Positions 48,569 through 59,539 of a stretch of 64,000 bases of DNA are shown here, piece by piece (positions within the stretch are counted from its first letter, which is position 1; every line of letters begins with the position of its first letter). The translations under genes and the position numbers were made by a program. The notes beneath the pieces were generated by a model. It was given only the letters and a program-made list of their open reading frames with translations, had not been told where the DNA came from and did no database searches. The DNA is from Cheilinus undulatus (taxonomy: Eukaryota > Chordata > Actinopteri > Labriformes > Labridae): contig NC_054876.1 of the NCBI RefSeq assembly GCF_018320785.1, positions 22,590,212 through 22,654,211 on the forward strand. Reading direction: 5' to 3'.

Positions 48569-49219
48569 ATGTCCATGGGTATGGAGATTGTGGGCATTGC
48601 CCTCGGAGCCATTGGATTTATCATCGCCATAGTCACATGTGCACTGCCAATGTGGAGGGTGTCAGCCTTCATCGGAGCCAACATCATCACTGCTCAGACC
48701 ATCTGGGAAGGTTTATGGATGAACTGTGTCACCCAGAGCACAGGCCAGATGCAATGCAAAGTCTATGACTCGCTGCTGGCTCTGCCTCAGGAGCTGCAGG
48801 CCTCCAGAGCCATGATGATCATCGCCATCATACTGGGCATTCTAGGGGTCATGATATCCATTGTCGGGGCCAAGTGCACCAACTGCATCGAAGACGAACC
48901 ATCGAAGGCTAAAGTGATGATCATTTCTGGAATCTTTTTCATCCTTGGAGGACTTTTGGTCCTCATACCCGTCTCCTGGACCGCCAGCGTCATTATCCGG
49001 GATTTCTACAACCCCCTCGTGACCAGCGCACAGAGGAGGGAGCTTGGGGCATCGCTCTATATCGGCTGGGGAGCTGCCGCCTTGCTGCTGATAGGTGGGG
49101 CGATGCTGTGCACCAGCTGTCCACCAAAGGAAGAGAAGTACAAGCCGCCTCGTATGGCCTACTCAGCCCCACGCAGCACCAGTGCAGGTGGAGGGTATGA
49201 CAGGAAAGACTATGTTTGA
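48569..49219 (+). CDS. cldn3: claudin-3-like
   Basis: Intact single-exon claudin of 216 residues and the closest here to mammalian claudin-3. The opening M-S-M-G-M-E-I and the ending G-Y-D-R-K-D-Y-V match, from memory, the claudin-3 M-S-M-G-x-E-I start and its exact last eight residues. Numbering is one lower than in the others: W29, G48-L49-W50, C53, C63. The second loop reads S-W-T-A-S and D-F-Y-N-P-L-V. The juxtamembrane patch is [10 protein letters not shown], then Y-S-A-P-R-S-T as in claudin-3. A second Met at codon 3 could also start translation; the first is chosen by family length. Teleosts carry several claudin-3 paralogues and which one this is cannot be decided here. In mammals CLDN3 and CLDN4 are neighbours, which fits the array context. 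Confidence 0.95.
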   Translation: MSMGMEIVGIALGAIGFIIAIVTCALPMWRVSAFIGANIITAQTIWEGLWMNCVTQSTGQMQCKVYDSLLALPQELQASRAMMIIAIILGILGVMISIVGAKCTNCIEDEPSKAKVMIISGIFFILGGLLVLIPVSWTASVIIRDFYNPLVTSAQRRELGASLYIGWGAAALLLIGGAMLCTSCPPKEEKYKPPRMAYSAPRSTSAGGGYDRKDYV

Positions 49220-49619
49220 TTGCTTTGATCAATGACAATTTTTGCTGTAGTTTTTCAGTGTATTTGTGTATTTTGTTTGCTGTTTAAAGAGTACAGGGTG
49301 AATCCCACAGAAAGACTCCGAGATGAAGTTGTGTGTACAATAATAATCCGCTTTGCTTTATCATTCTGAAGCCTCTCTCCTATATAACCCAGAATACAGA
49401 CTCTTAAAGTGAATCTTTTCCCTACGTTCCTTTGAGTGCATGTTGTATTTATACTAAAAGCCTCTGTTGGCATTATGTGAATCTGAAAACACCTACTTCT
49501 TTTAGCTCTATCATTAGCTGTGGGCCAGCTGGTGTCCTGTTTCACTGAAACTTTCAGTTAAAATGCTCTATGTCATTTCCCTGACAATACAGGGAAGCAG
49601 CAGCTCTCATTTTACATGG

Positions 49620-49695
49620 ATTTGGTTGTGTGATTGTTCAGTGAGCGCGCGTGTGTGTATCTAAGGTGTGTGTGTGTGTGTGGTGTGTGTGTGTT
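49620..49695. repeat. (TG)n-rich microsatellite in the 3' region of the claudin-3-like gene
   Basis: Interrupted GTGTGTGTG runs with GCGCGC at the 5' side. Confidence 0.85.
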
Positions 49696-50265
49696 TTGCA
49701 TGTGATATTTGCTTAGGAGAGTTTCAGCTGAGACTGAAACTAAAGATGGATCCATGATATGGCCTGAGGTAACAGCTTTATCCTTCTCCTCAGTTTCACA
49801 GTCTAAGGACACCAAACATATTGTTGAACTTTTGTGTATATGTACCAGCTTATTTTGTATATCTGTAATTTAAATTTTTTTGCAATGTATTGTGACAGTT
49901 CCATTTTTCCTCATGTCTGTGCTCCAGATAGATTTGTATTATGAATACATTTCAACTTGTTTTAACCTTTTGTATGTTTGAAAGGCAAAGGCCTGGTTCT
50001 CTTTGTGTAAAACAAATATTAATTATGTATTTGTATGTATGTTTACGTGTTTGTGTGACAGCCTGGGGGGATGACTACAGCTGTTTTAGGATGTTTGCTT
50101 CTAGATCAGCAGGGTGTGTTTTATGAATACAACAGCATTATAGTCTAATATATCTCGTCTAAGACTTCTAATGTTCTAACTTTGTGTTGCTTAAACAGAT
50201 TTATACAATCAAACGCTTCTTGAATGTTTTTATATTGCTTGAATGTCAGATGTGTTTGAGATTTC

Positions 50266-50271
50266 AATAAA
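50266..50271 (+). terminator. polyadenylation signal of the claudin-3-like gene
   Basis: AATAAA with TTTTGTAATTG after it, about 1,050 bases past the stop codon. Confidence 0.45.
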
Positions 50272-50279
50272 TTTTGTAA

Positions 50280-51225
50280 TTGAACCATGTTTTAGTGCGG
50301 CTTTGCTCACTACCATTTCACCTCTTTTTAGAGCTTTACAATTACAAAGGGCAAAAAACAAAGCATGTGTCAACACAACAAACAAGAAGAGTCCAGAACA
50401 AACAGTTAAAAAGCATAAAGCTGGGTTGGGCATGAAGAGTTAGGTTTCTTTATTTAGTTAGTGGCTTTAATGTAAGGACACACTGTAAGACCAAACAGCT
50501 ATTTTAGCTCTATTTCCTCAATTCATAGAACACTTTTTAGTTTGAAGTACAAAGCTATTTTTAGTATTTTTTGTCAATGTACTCAAATTATTTGACTATC
50601 ATTCTTAATCTGCAGAGTTTCCCCATAATACTCTTGGGCACTGGACATTTTTGCACCATGAGTAAAGTTTCCCAGTCAGTTAGAGAAGTCCCGCCTGTGG
50701 GGAGCATCATCAATAGAGTATGGATGTGTGTTGAACATGGTGGACAGTGTGCACCTTTCAGTCATTATTTCCTGTCACTCATGTGTGCCTATTAGTGGTG
50801 TGAGATACTGCAAAATTTAATATTGATCTGATAACGAGTAAATACAGGGCCAGTATCACTGATGCTCAATATACATACTTTTTACTTGTAAAAGCAGCAG
50901 TAAACATCATTCTTATATCAATATAGATAACATGACGTATCATATTTATCAGTCTTTTTATTTTTTTTTATTGTGTCTTTTTAGAAAGATACACTAAGAC
51001 ACGCTCAAACAAAAAAAACAGAAAAAATGCAGCAGAGGCACACAATATAGACAAAAAACAAACAATAAATAAAAAAGACTGACAGCATCTATAGGATTGC
51101 CATTATGTTGAACAATACGTTTTTATCTAAGGGAATTTTATTTTACGTTCTCAAATGTCCAGATATCTTGGCTTATGACTTTCAAGAAATTTAATAAATT
51201 GTCCCCATATTTTAAAGAAATTCTG

Positions 51226-51297
<72 letters not shown>

Positions 51298-52690
51298 GTA
51301 TGTATATATATATGTATGTATATATATATGTATATATATGTGTGTGTGTGGGGGGGGTAAATTATGATCAAGATTTTTATTAATTCTTTATTTTTAGTTA
51401 TATTAGACCAATTTTGATTTATTTTATAGGCTCCACTAAACCCAATGTTTTGGCTGTTGTTATCAGTGCATTAATCTGTGTACTATTTATTATGTGTTTT
51501 GATAAAATACTGAAATAATCTAAAATTTAAGAATAGTCAATTTATGGGTTCAAAACTAGTTAACAGTAATAAAGAATTTAGGAAGTAGGCTCACAAATTA
51601 AAGTCAATTAACTTTCACTTGCATTCGAATCAAAGACTGATCTTACCTCACTCATGGCATTTATGACCTACAGAGCTACCTGTGGCTTTGGCTCAACGAA
51701 AACTGTCCTGTAACGTCTTCAGACAAAAAGTCAACTGTCAGATTAAATGTGGGACGAATGTCATGTTGCGTTGTATCAGTTTGCAACTTTACAATCAAAT
51801 GTTGTTAGAAGCCAGAAATCAGTTTTCTCCAATGTTTTTCATTTCTATTAACTTATCAGGGTTTATATTGTATGGCAGGAGTAAAGATTGATAAAACAAA
51901 GTCTTTGAGAAAATTAGTTTGAAAAAGTAAAAAGTATGAAAAGTAAGACAAAATCTGGAAGCTATACTTTGTTTGAAAATATAAAATGCTTTTTTGATGC
52001 CCTGATTTGTCATTTTAAGGTCTTCATCTTATCTTAATTTCATATAACTGCTTTTTTCTCTATTTAATGTTTGTCTTAGGCCTGAATGGGACTACTACAG
52101 CACATAAAAGCAGATACTTCCTTATTTTTGAATACCTGCTGGATGCAAAAATTACTTTTCAGGCTCAAGTCACAATCCCCTCAAGTACCAGTTGTTGTAC
52201 CAGAAGAGAACTGAATCAGAATGACTTAAAATATGCAAGCACCTCGTACTGCCAATGTGACTGTGTAATTTTAAATTATATTGCAATTTATCAAAATTTA
52301 CAAATATTGCACTGAATTGTTGTTGTCTCTGTTAGCACATGGACTATGATAACAGATGAAACTGGGATGACTTAACAATGGCTTCCTTGTTTTTGCTGTG
52401 TCAAGAAATGCCAGAGAGTCACATGAGGGTTTTGTACAACTAAGTGACATTTTACAGCCTTATCTGCAGGAAATTGAACCAAAGGTAATCTATAAGCCCC
52501 TGAAACACTTGCTGCTTGCTGTGTAGTTTTCTGACCCCAGGTTTTACGTGAGAGACATGTAGTCACATACATACACAAACACACCTCATATGTAATACTC
52601 CTATAATCTTAAAGGACCATGATCCAGGAGGGTCCCAGTGGAATTTGACCAATATGCGGGTGAAGAGCAGCAAATAAACTGCCAAGATAA
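50280..52690. other. intergenic with a long microsatellite
   Basis: Nothing gene-like is seen. The (TA)n/(TATG)n array at 51228-51345 gives a spurious Tyr-Ile repeat frame. Confidence 0.4.
51228..51355. repeat. compound (TA)n / (TATG)n / (TG)n microsatellite ending in a G run
   Basis: About 55 bases of TA, then TATG units with TA interruptions, then TGTGTGTG and eight G. Confidence 0.95.
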
Positions 52691-53275
52691 TTTTCTTCAA
52701 ATAATACTAAACTTTAACTTTGCATAGCAGATGGACATGCCCGTTTCCCTGTTTCTCACTGGTGAATCCATTTTGTAAAGCTCCCGTCTGAACCATTTGG
52801 GCCCGGTTAGAAAGTGACAGGACCAATCAGCGTCAAGGGGCAGTACTTTCAGGCACAGTGGAGTTGTGACGTAAGCAAGCAGCAACTAGAGACTGGTGCA
52901 GATATTGCAACATTAGCGTGGATGCTGCTAAAGCGTCAGTTTTATGGAAATTGACGATAATTCTTTGTTAAAAGAAGAACAAAGAACAGCATTGAGTTGT
53001 TTTCTTTTCAAAAACAACAAAAGTCTTGTACTGGCATGTCTACAGTTGGCATGGTTTGTGTTATGTGGTTCCATATGGAGTTTACTCCTCGGTAGCGGTT
53101 ACATCATGTGTTTTGTTGCTCTGATTGGCCCGTAAAGATGCGATAGACAGAACATTCATCTAATCACCCTAAGAGTTTTTTTTTTTCAAAGCCTCTGCCC
53201 TTTCCCAAATGCTGTGTATGAGAGGTTTTCCAGATGAATATGTGAAACAAATCCATCTGGCATGCCAGGTTCACT
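52690..53275. repeat. dispersed repeat, partner of 24660-25000
   Basis: The right part (52915-53275) shares ordered blocks with 24660-25000. It ends CCATCTGGCATGCCAGGTT, a word I associate with the terminus of a widespread teleost repeat. The left part (52700-52915) has GACCAATCAGCGTCAAGGGG and has no partner in this window. Confidence 0.5.
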
Positions 53276-53858
53276 ACACTTGAATAACCTACAGGAAATG
53301 AAACAACGTAGAACTAACTGAAATCAGAGTTGCTGCCAATTGCAATCCACCATGCATGCAGTTTACAGACTGGAGTTCTCCAATGGGTGCCTGTAATTAC
53401 CCTGACAATATGAGTAGAACAAAAAGGGGATCCCAACCATGAATCTAGACATTGTGGGAGCACAATGAAGCTAGAAGCTTGAATTTGCAACCTCGGCACA
53501 CTGAGTGAAAAATATGTTAAATCAACAAACGTGGTCCTTAACACAACTGCTAGTTGAGACCCAACCTTCTCAAAAATAGTCTTTGAATAAGCAAAACAAA
53601 AGTAAAAATTCAAATTTAGAACATGTGTTGCCTTTTTTCTCAAGAAACAGTGCTATTTATCTTGTATGCTATCTCTTGCACAAATGTGATGGAAAAACTA
53701 CAGTCTTAAAATGAAGGCTGGCATTTAAATTTTACAATTAAAGCTTACTAAGTTTCAGAAACAAACTAATCAATGTGGCTTGCACGGGTCATTTATGGTG
53801 TCAAAATGTGTCTTTTAAAGGGTTTCTGAGAGAATTATTTTTCCAAGTAAGACTTAAG
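53276..53858. other. intergenic
   Basis: Nothing recognised. Confidence 0.35.
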
Positions 53859-54410
53859 GCCCGAACATACTCGAGCATACTGTGAGCGGAGCGGACTCCG
53901 CGCGGAAGTCAGCAGTCATCAGAGCTTCCAAAGTCGAGCACACTGCCACGTAGTAGTTTCCTGGGAAATTAACGTGAAATCCTACATTTCCCACAATACT
54001 TGCGCGTTGTTTACATTTTTCTGTCATGGCGCCCTTCACTGACGACAAGGAAGAGGAGCTACTCTCCCTGCTGACTTTGCAAAGCAATAAAATTAAGAGA
54101 CGATGGTATGTACGGCCATTAAATGCCACAAGAGACAAGGAGGGGGAGTATGTCATGTTGGTGAAGAACATGTGAAGTATTGACGTGGAAAAACAAGTGC
54201 GAAATGCAGGTCAGTGTCACATTTAATGCGGGTTGATGTGAAAAATACATGCCGAGCAGTGTTTTGTGTGACACCAGTACGCGGAGCGAAGTCCACGCAG
54301 TCATAAAATTTGAGCTCTGCGCACACGGGCCTTGCGAACGTCCACTTAGAGTCCATGCAGACCTCTGCGGAGTCCGTTCCGCGTACATTCCGCCTGAGTA
54401 TGTTTGGGCC
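53859..54410 (+). mobile_element. PIF/Harbinger MITE keeping a transposase start
   Basis: The ends GGCCCGAACATACTC and, on the other strand, GGCCCAAACATACTC are inverted with one mismatch in 15. The left flank is TAA and the right TTT, so the 3-bp target duplication is no longer exact. Inside, from the ATG at 54027, the frame reads M-A-P-F-T-D-D-K-E-E-E-L-L, then R-R-W-Y-V-R-P-L-N and G-E-Y-V-M-L-V. This resembles the N-terminal region of Harbinger nuclease-type transposases (R-R-x-W-V-x-P-x-N...G-E-x). The catalytic domain is gone. The element appears to be an internal-deletion derivative of an autonomous one. Confidence 0.7.
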
Positions 54411-55290
54411 TTTAAAATGACCCACAAGTCACAAAAAGAGCCACATGTGGCACAAGAGCTTCACGTTGAGCATCACTGCTCTAGTCCATTCAATATACAT
54501 TTTGAAGTCAGAGGATATTGAGGGTGAGGCGGGAAATTAAATCCAGATAGTATTTAATTGCCATCATCATCATAAATGGTCAAATTGACACTATCATTTA
54601 CACTTGTACCTGCGGTCAGCTGTTTACGATAACATCCTGTGAATATGAATGTCTTTTATTGGTTTCATGTCACTGTAAGTTACCCAGCAAATAGATGACT
54701 GGTTTTACAACGATTGGCTCTGCTCATTATAGCCCCTTCTAATGGCACATAGAGTGACATAGACATCAGTGATCTGTTATTGGAAATTGAGAATGGAGAA
54801 CTTAATTAGTATAACATGGCATTATGAAAGGTCAAAACACTTTTGCAAAGAGGCAGTGTAGAGAATGCAGCTATTGTTTGTCCAGAGACCTCAAATGGCA
54901 TTGATTAGACATTTGAATGTCAACTTCTGTTTCTAGCAGGAACACGTGAAGTTGACAGGTAGCAGATTTCACATAAACATGATGATGACAGAACAGCAAA
55001 GTCCAATAGATAGTCGAGAGGTACTATGCAAGGTTATCACGGGTTATTTTAACCTTGTTGACTGATGAGCTGTAAAGTTGTGTAAAACAGATACCGTATC
55101 TGTTGCTAACACTTAAGTGAACATGGACCGATAAATATTTTCTAATTTAGATCAAGATGATATGGACAGAATTGTTGGAGAATTTTTTTGTCATTTTGTT
55201 TTGTTTTGTTTGAACTCTGCGGTGCTGTGAATCCCACTGACTTGAACTGCATTCCTCTGTTACTGATTAGCAGCAGGTGTTGGGCAGAGA
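54411..55290. other. intergenic
   Basis: No gene recognised. A (GTTTT)n-like stretch sits at about 55192-55210. Confidence 0.35.
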
Positions 55291-55815
55291 GGTCAGTTGT
55301 TTTTGATCGTGATTAACTGCATAGATGGAGAAAATGGGGTGATTTTGAATTTACCTGAATGGTACGGTGGCCAAGAAAGGTCACAACAATTGCACATGCC
55401 ACAACACAACAACATAAAGCCACAACGGAAGTGCCCGGGACTCCGATTGTATAATTGGTCTGGGTTACCGGGACTTCTATTACCGACGGATCAAGTGACT
55501 GAGGCGGAAAGTTGCAGAAGTTTTATTGAATGAATTTGGAAAAGTAACTGAAAGTAAGCTATTGTTTTGTAGCCGTGATCAATGTCACTTTCTGACTGTC
55601 ATAAATCATCAATATTGTACTTTTCAAAGTATTTGTTTATATGGTTGTGTTGGCTGTCCGTGTTTACGTAAGGTGCAACTGGGTGCAACTTGTACAGCTG
55701 TAACTTGCCATCCATGGATTGGGCATTGCTATTTTTAACCGTTATGAAGGTGAACATAGTCAAAGAATTGAAACGTGCATTGGAACTTCGTGAGAATCAT
55801 TTTCCCCCCTTACAG

Positions 55816-55932
55816 GTTATGATGTATTGTCCTTTTTGCGGTTTTGGTTTACACTCTGAAACGGTACTCTGCAGTTCGTGTGGCAAAAACATCAAATCAT
55901 TAGGAGTCCCTAGTAACCTGGACCAATTATAA
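55816..55932 (+). CDS. zinc-ribbon exon or small protein
   Basis: After a strong splice acceptor (T-rich, C6, TTACAG ending at 55815) an ATG pair opens M-M-Y-C-P-F-C-G-F-G-L. Then come C-S-S-C-G-K-N-I and a stop at 55930-55932, 37-38 codons in all. Two C-x2-C-G knuckles 13 residues apart form a treble-clef or zinc-ribbon fold typical of DNA- or RNA-associated proteins. The frame is also open upstream from the ATG at 55744 (M-K-V-N-I-V-K-E-L), so a longer unspliced product of 62 codons is possible. I know similar short zinc-ribbon starts from genes linked to fish transposons, but the family was not identified. No partner exon was found in the window. Confidence 0.4.
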   Translation, partial: VMMYCPFCGFGLHSETVLCSSCGKNIKSLGVPSNLDQL

Positions 55933-56040
55933 AGTCAGAGTCCTGGTCACTTCTGTTGTGGCATTTTGTTGTTGCGTTTGCAATTCTTGTGACATTTCTC
56001 GGCCGATGTAGAATGGTCTTCATAAAACAATATCTTCTTA

Positions 56041-56888
56041 GGGCGCATTTACACTAGAGCTGTTTGGTCCTCTTTCCCAGATAGTGCAGTTCGATTGAAG
56101 TAGTGCGAAAGCTCATATGAACTCCAATGCAGACCAAACAAGCGGATTCTGGTCCACTTGAAGGAGCACATTCACACCAGAGCTGTTTGGTCCACTTTAA
56201 ATGAACACTGGTCTGTTTTCCCCGATAGTCCGGTTGGTTTGGAGTGGTGTGAAAGCTAACACGAACTCTGGTGCGGACCAAACAAATGGATTCTGGTCCA
56301 GTTGAAAACAGGGGCTCTCGGTCTGCTTCCAAACAAACCCTGGTGCAGTTTATTTGAGGTGTGAAAGCAAAGCAGACCAACTTGTGAACCAAAGGCAGGG
56401 AGTGGCATAAAGCGTAGTGATTTACGGATTTATATGTGATTAAACACACTCAAATACACGCGGTACCTTGCTTGGCGTCTGTGTAGCCACAGCAACATGT
56501 CATAGTCTGCGCTGATTTATTCGTCTCATGTACAGAACAACATGCTGGACAGCTTACCGCCTTGCTGGCTGCTCAAAATGCCCCAATGCAAAAGCAGAAA
56601 CCCCAAGACAAAGACAAATTCGGTGTTTTTTCATTGTTTGTGTGGGGAAAAAAAGACAGAAGAAGATAGCTTTCTGGTTTCATCTTCTTCTACACCTTCT
56701 TTTCTTCTTGATCGCCATTTGTGACAACAGCGCCCCTAACAGGCAGAGGTTGTAGGTGTTCAGTCGGCTTGGTCCGTTTAAACAAGAGCAATGTGAATGC
56801 AAACCAAACCAAAGAAATGTGCAACAATGTTGCAATGTCCGTTCCAAAACAGACCAAGTCCCCCGGACTAATAGGTGTGAAAATGACC
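56041..56888. mobile_element. PIF/Harbinger-like MITE with internal duplication
   Basis: The left end is GGGCGCATTTACAC and the other strand's right end is GGTCATTTTCACACC. Both are flanked by TTA, a 3-bp target duplication of Harbinger type. A left-hand block of about 110 bases (GAGCTGTTTGGTCC ... GGATTCTGGTCC) occurs twice in tandem at about 56060-56165 and 56180-56300. Short frames inside are not recognisable proteins. Confidence 0.65.
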
Positions 56889-57169
56889 TTAAGATTGTTC
56901 TCATATTTGTTCTTAAAGTTTCAGAGTTAAAAATGTCTGACATGTTCTGAAACTGCCAAATTGTTCACATCTATGTTCTTAAACTGATGAATGCTACTGC
57001 ACGTAAGCTGGAAGTTCACACACATTTTTCATAGTTAGCCTAAACATACCTTTTATGCCTATAAAAAGGCATGAGACTGCAGAGGTGTGCAAACAAAGAA
57101 GGCAAATGCCTGCCCAACTATCAGGGCCATGCAGAGCCCCAAGGCAGCAGCACCCCCCCTTGTGTTGCT

Positions 57170-57790
57170 CTGCTTTAAAGGTGCCTGATGGCATGATCCT
57201 GACAGAGGATCCGATATCAAGGAAAGATGCTCTGGCTACTTTGAGGAGGTGTATCATGCAGATCCTCCCAGTCATGAGCTCCAAATGGATGCCACAGTTT
57301 AGAGAGAGTAGACCTGGAAGTTATCTACCAACTGTCATGGAGACTCCAGGCTGAGATGCTCAAGGCGGGTGATGGAACCTGGCATGTTGAGTCCTCACTG
57401 AGAATTTCGAGCAATTCAATCGAGGGTTGCTTGCAGCCTATGTTGATTTTTGGAAGGTGTTCAACTTGGTGAGTAGAGATTCCCTCTGGAGGATTCTTGA
57501 GCTCTATGAGTTCTCACGTTTGCTCATCCAGCTGATGTTTGCTATTCTTGTTCAGGGAGTGCTGTTGAGAGTGGTGACTCCACCTCTGACTTCTGTCCGG
57601 TTGATTTTAGGGTGAGGCAGGGGTGTGTCTTTGCTGCTACGCTCTTCAGTCAGCAAAGTCAAGATCTGGACTTTGCTGATGATTCAGTGATCATTGCAGA
57701 GACTTGAGACTTTAGATGCCTTTGACGCTGCCATCAAATCTGTCTGTGAATGGTGAAAGCGTAGACGTTGTAGAGCACACCATCTACCTT
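57170..57790 (+). mobile_element. LINE reverse-transcriptase fragment
   Basis: The plus strand carries scattered pieces of a second, different LINE from that at 33079. Pieces read D-G-M-I-L-T-E-D-P-I-S-R near 57185, then a frame-shifted Y-H-A-D-P-P-S-H-E-L stretch near 57250, then L-A-A-Y-V-D-F-W-K-V-F-N-L-V (about 57430). The last is the degraded reverse-transcriptase A motif, consensus A-A-Y-V-D-F-K-K-A-F-D-S-V. An F-A-D-D-S-like box follows near 57675. Frames change several times, and the L-I-L-R segment is compressed. The family resembles RT lines with G-V-R-Q-G-C-V-L-A-P. Confidence 0.65.
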
Positions 57791-57794
57791 AAAA

Positions 57795-59035
57795 TTGTCA
57801 AGACATTGTGGTATTCCTGGTATCTAAACATAGCAATGAAAGTCTGAGTCTTTTGCGAGACATTAATGTGCCTTGCAGTGCCCACTCTCTGAACCTGCAA
57901 GTTAATGATGCTGCCTACTGTTGCCTTAAGGCAGTGGACTTCTTTGCAACAGTCCAGGAGATTTACAACTTTTCTCTACGTCCTCCTCTCACTGGGATGT
58001 ATTAAAACAGCACATAGGCGATCGTGGCCTCACAGTAAAAACCTCTAAGTGACACAAGGTGGGAGAGTCAGTTACTTAAAGCTACCAAGATACCAGTTAG
58101 AGGGTTGTATATGACACGCTTCTGTCAGTAGCCGAAGATGACAGCCTTACTGGCGCTTGCTAAGCTAAAACCAGATGTGAAGCCAGAGGCATTGCAGCTA
58201 AGATCAAAATGTACCCATTTATGTGCTCCATCATAACCTGGTTTAACATCTTAAATAAATTAAATATTACCAGCAAAACTGTACCAACAACGCACCTTGG
58301 TGTACCGCAAGCGGTGACACAGCTTAACATGACAAAACAATTCCTGGTTGACTATCGCTCTGACGGCAGTTTTGAGAAAGTGCTGTCCGCTTCAAAATCA
58401 TCAGACAGAGGCCTGCCTTCCCCCACAAACGGCAGTGCGACCATGAAAGAAGAAAAAATGTTTAACTGCGAAGGTGAAGATGAACTGTGACAGATCCCCA
58501 GCAGGATTACAGAGTCTTTTTCTTTGACAAAATACTGGACTCTGCTATTAATTCCATGAATGAGAGGTTTTCGCAACTCCAAGAGCCGACACGTATTTGG
58601 AGTGTTGTACGACATTTCATCAAGAAAAGAGAAAAACATTACTGATGTTTTCCAACAATGTACCGGACTGGAAAGAGCCCTATCCTACAAAGACTTGGGA
58701 GATGTTGACGGGCAGGAATTTTTGCAGAGCTGACAGAGTTGAGCAGATGTGTTGCACCTGGGATCAAACCAGTGGACACACTCAAGTTTATCTGTGATAA
58801 TGGAATGGAGTCGGTTTTCCCTAATGCTTTTGTAGCACTGAGAGTGTGTCTCACCCTTCCTGTTTCTGATGTTTTACAAAACTGTAGCTGATAAAGAACT
58901 ACCTCCGCAGTACCATGAAGCAAGACAGCAAGACAGTCTCAATGGACTGGCAACTCTTTCAATAGAGCATGAACTAACTCAGAGAATAGATCTCGAGGAG
59001 GCTGTGCGGACTTATGCTAGGATGATCTAAAAGGT
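57795..59035 (+). mobile_element. decayed hAT transposase
   Basis: The plus strand carries a broken hAT transposase of the group with a long DUF4371-like core. Landmarks: N-V-P-C-S-A-H-S-L-N-L-Q-V-N-D-A (about 57870-57915), then L-G-V-P-Q-A-V-T-Q-L-N-M-T-K (about 58290), E-R-A-L-S-Y-K-D-L-G (about 58670), and the dimerisation tail L-N-G-L-A-T-L-S-I-E-H-E-L-T near 58940-59000. Frames change at least three times and several stops interrupt it. No terminal repeats were placed. It directly abuts the LINE fragment on its left. Confidence 0.8.
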
Positions 59036-59539
59036 AGGCTTCATTTCTTGCCTGTTTTTTTTTTTTTTTCAGCGTGCATATGTGTCTGTGCTCAAGCATG
59101 TCTGTGTGCTTTACGTTGGAGTGATTTGCTTTGGAACTGCTGATTACTTGTAAACTGAAATGAGTTTGTTTGGATCACAGTTGGGATTACAGTTGTTGTT
59201 TGTACCCCTACTTCTGTTGCACATTGATTTGAATTAGATTATTAATTATTATACAAACCCCTGCTTAAGGCCAACGTGTTCATTCAGCCTGACTTTAATT
59301 CTGTTGACGATTTACGCAGACTTGCTTTGCAAAAGCCTGTTTGCATTCTGTCTTGCACGTGGTGTTGTGTTGTTTCTTGTATTGGTCTTTGTCAGTCTCG
59401 TGACCGACGTGCCCATTTTTGATGGTTAGCAGAGGTAAACAACAGAGGTAAACGCTGAGTCAATGAGGATGCTATACGTTGTTAAACCGCAAAACTGGAG
59501 AAACAAAAGAGAAACAAGCAAAAACCTTATAGAGACTAA

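Noticed and set aside
51175-51360. Tyr-Ile repeat protein
   Set aside because: It is only the translation of the (TA)n microsatellite.
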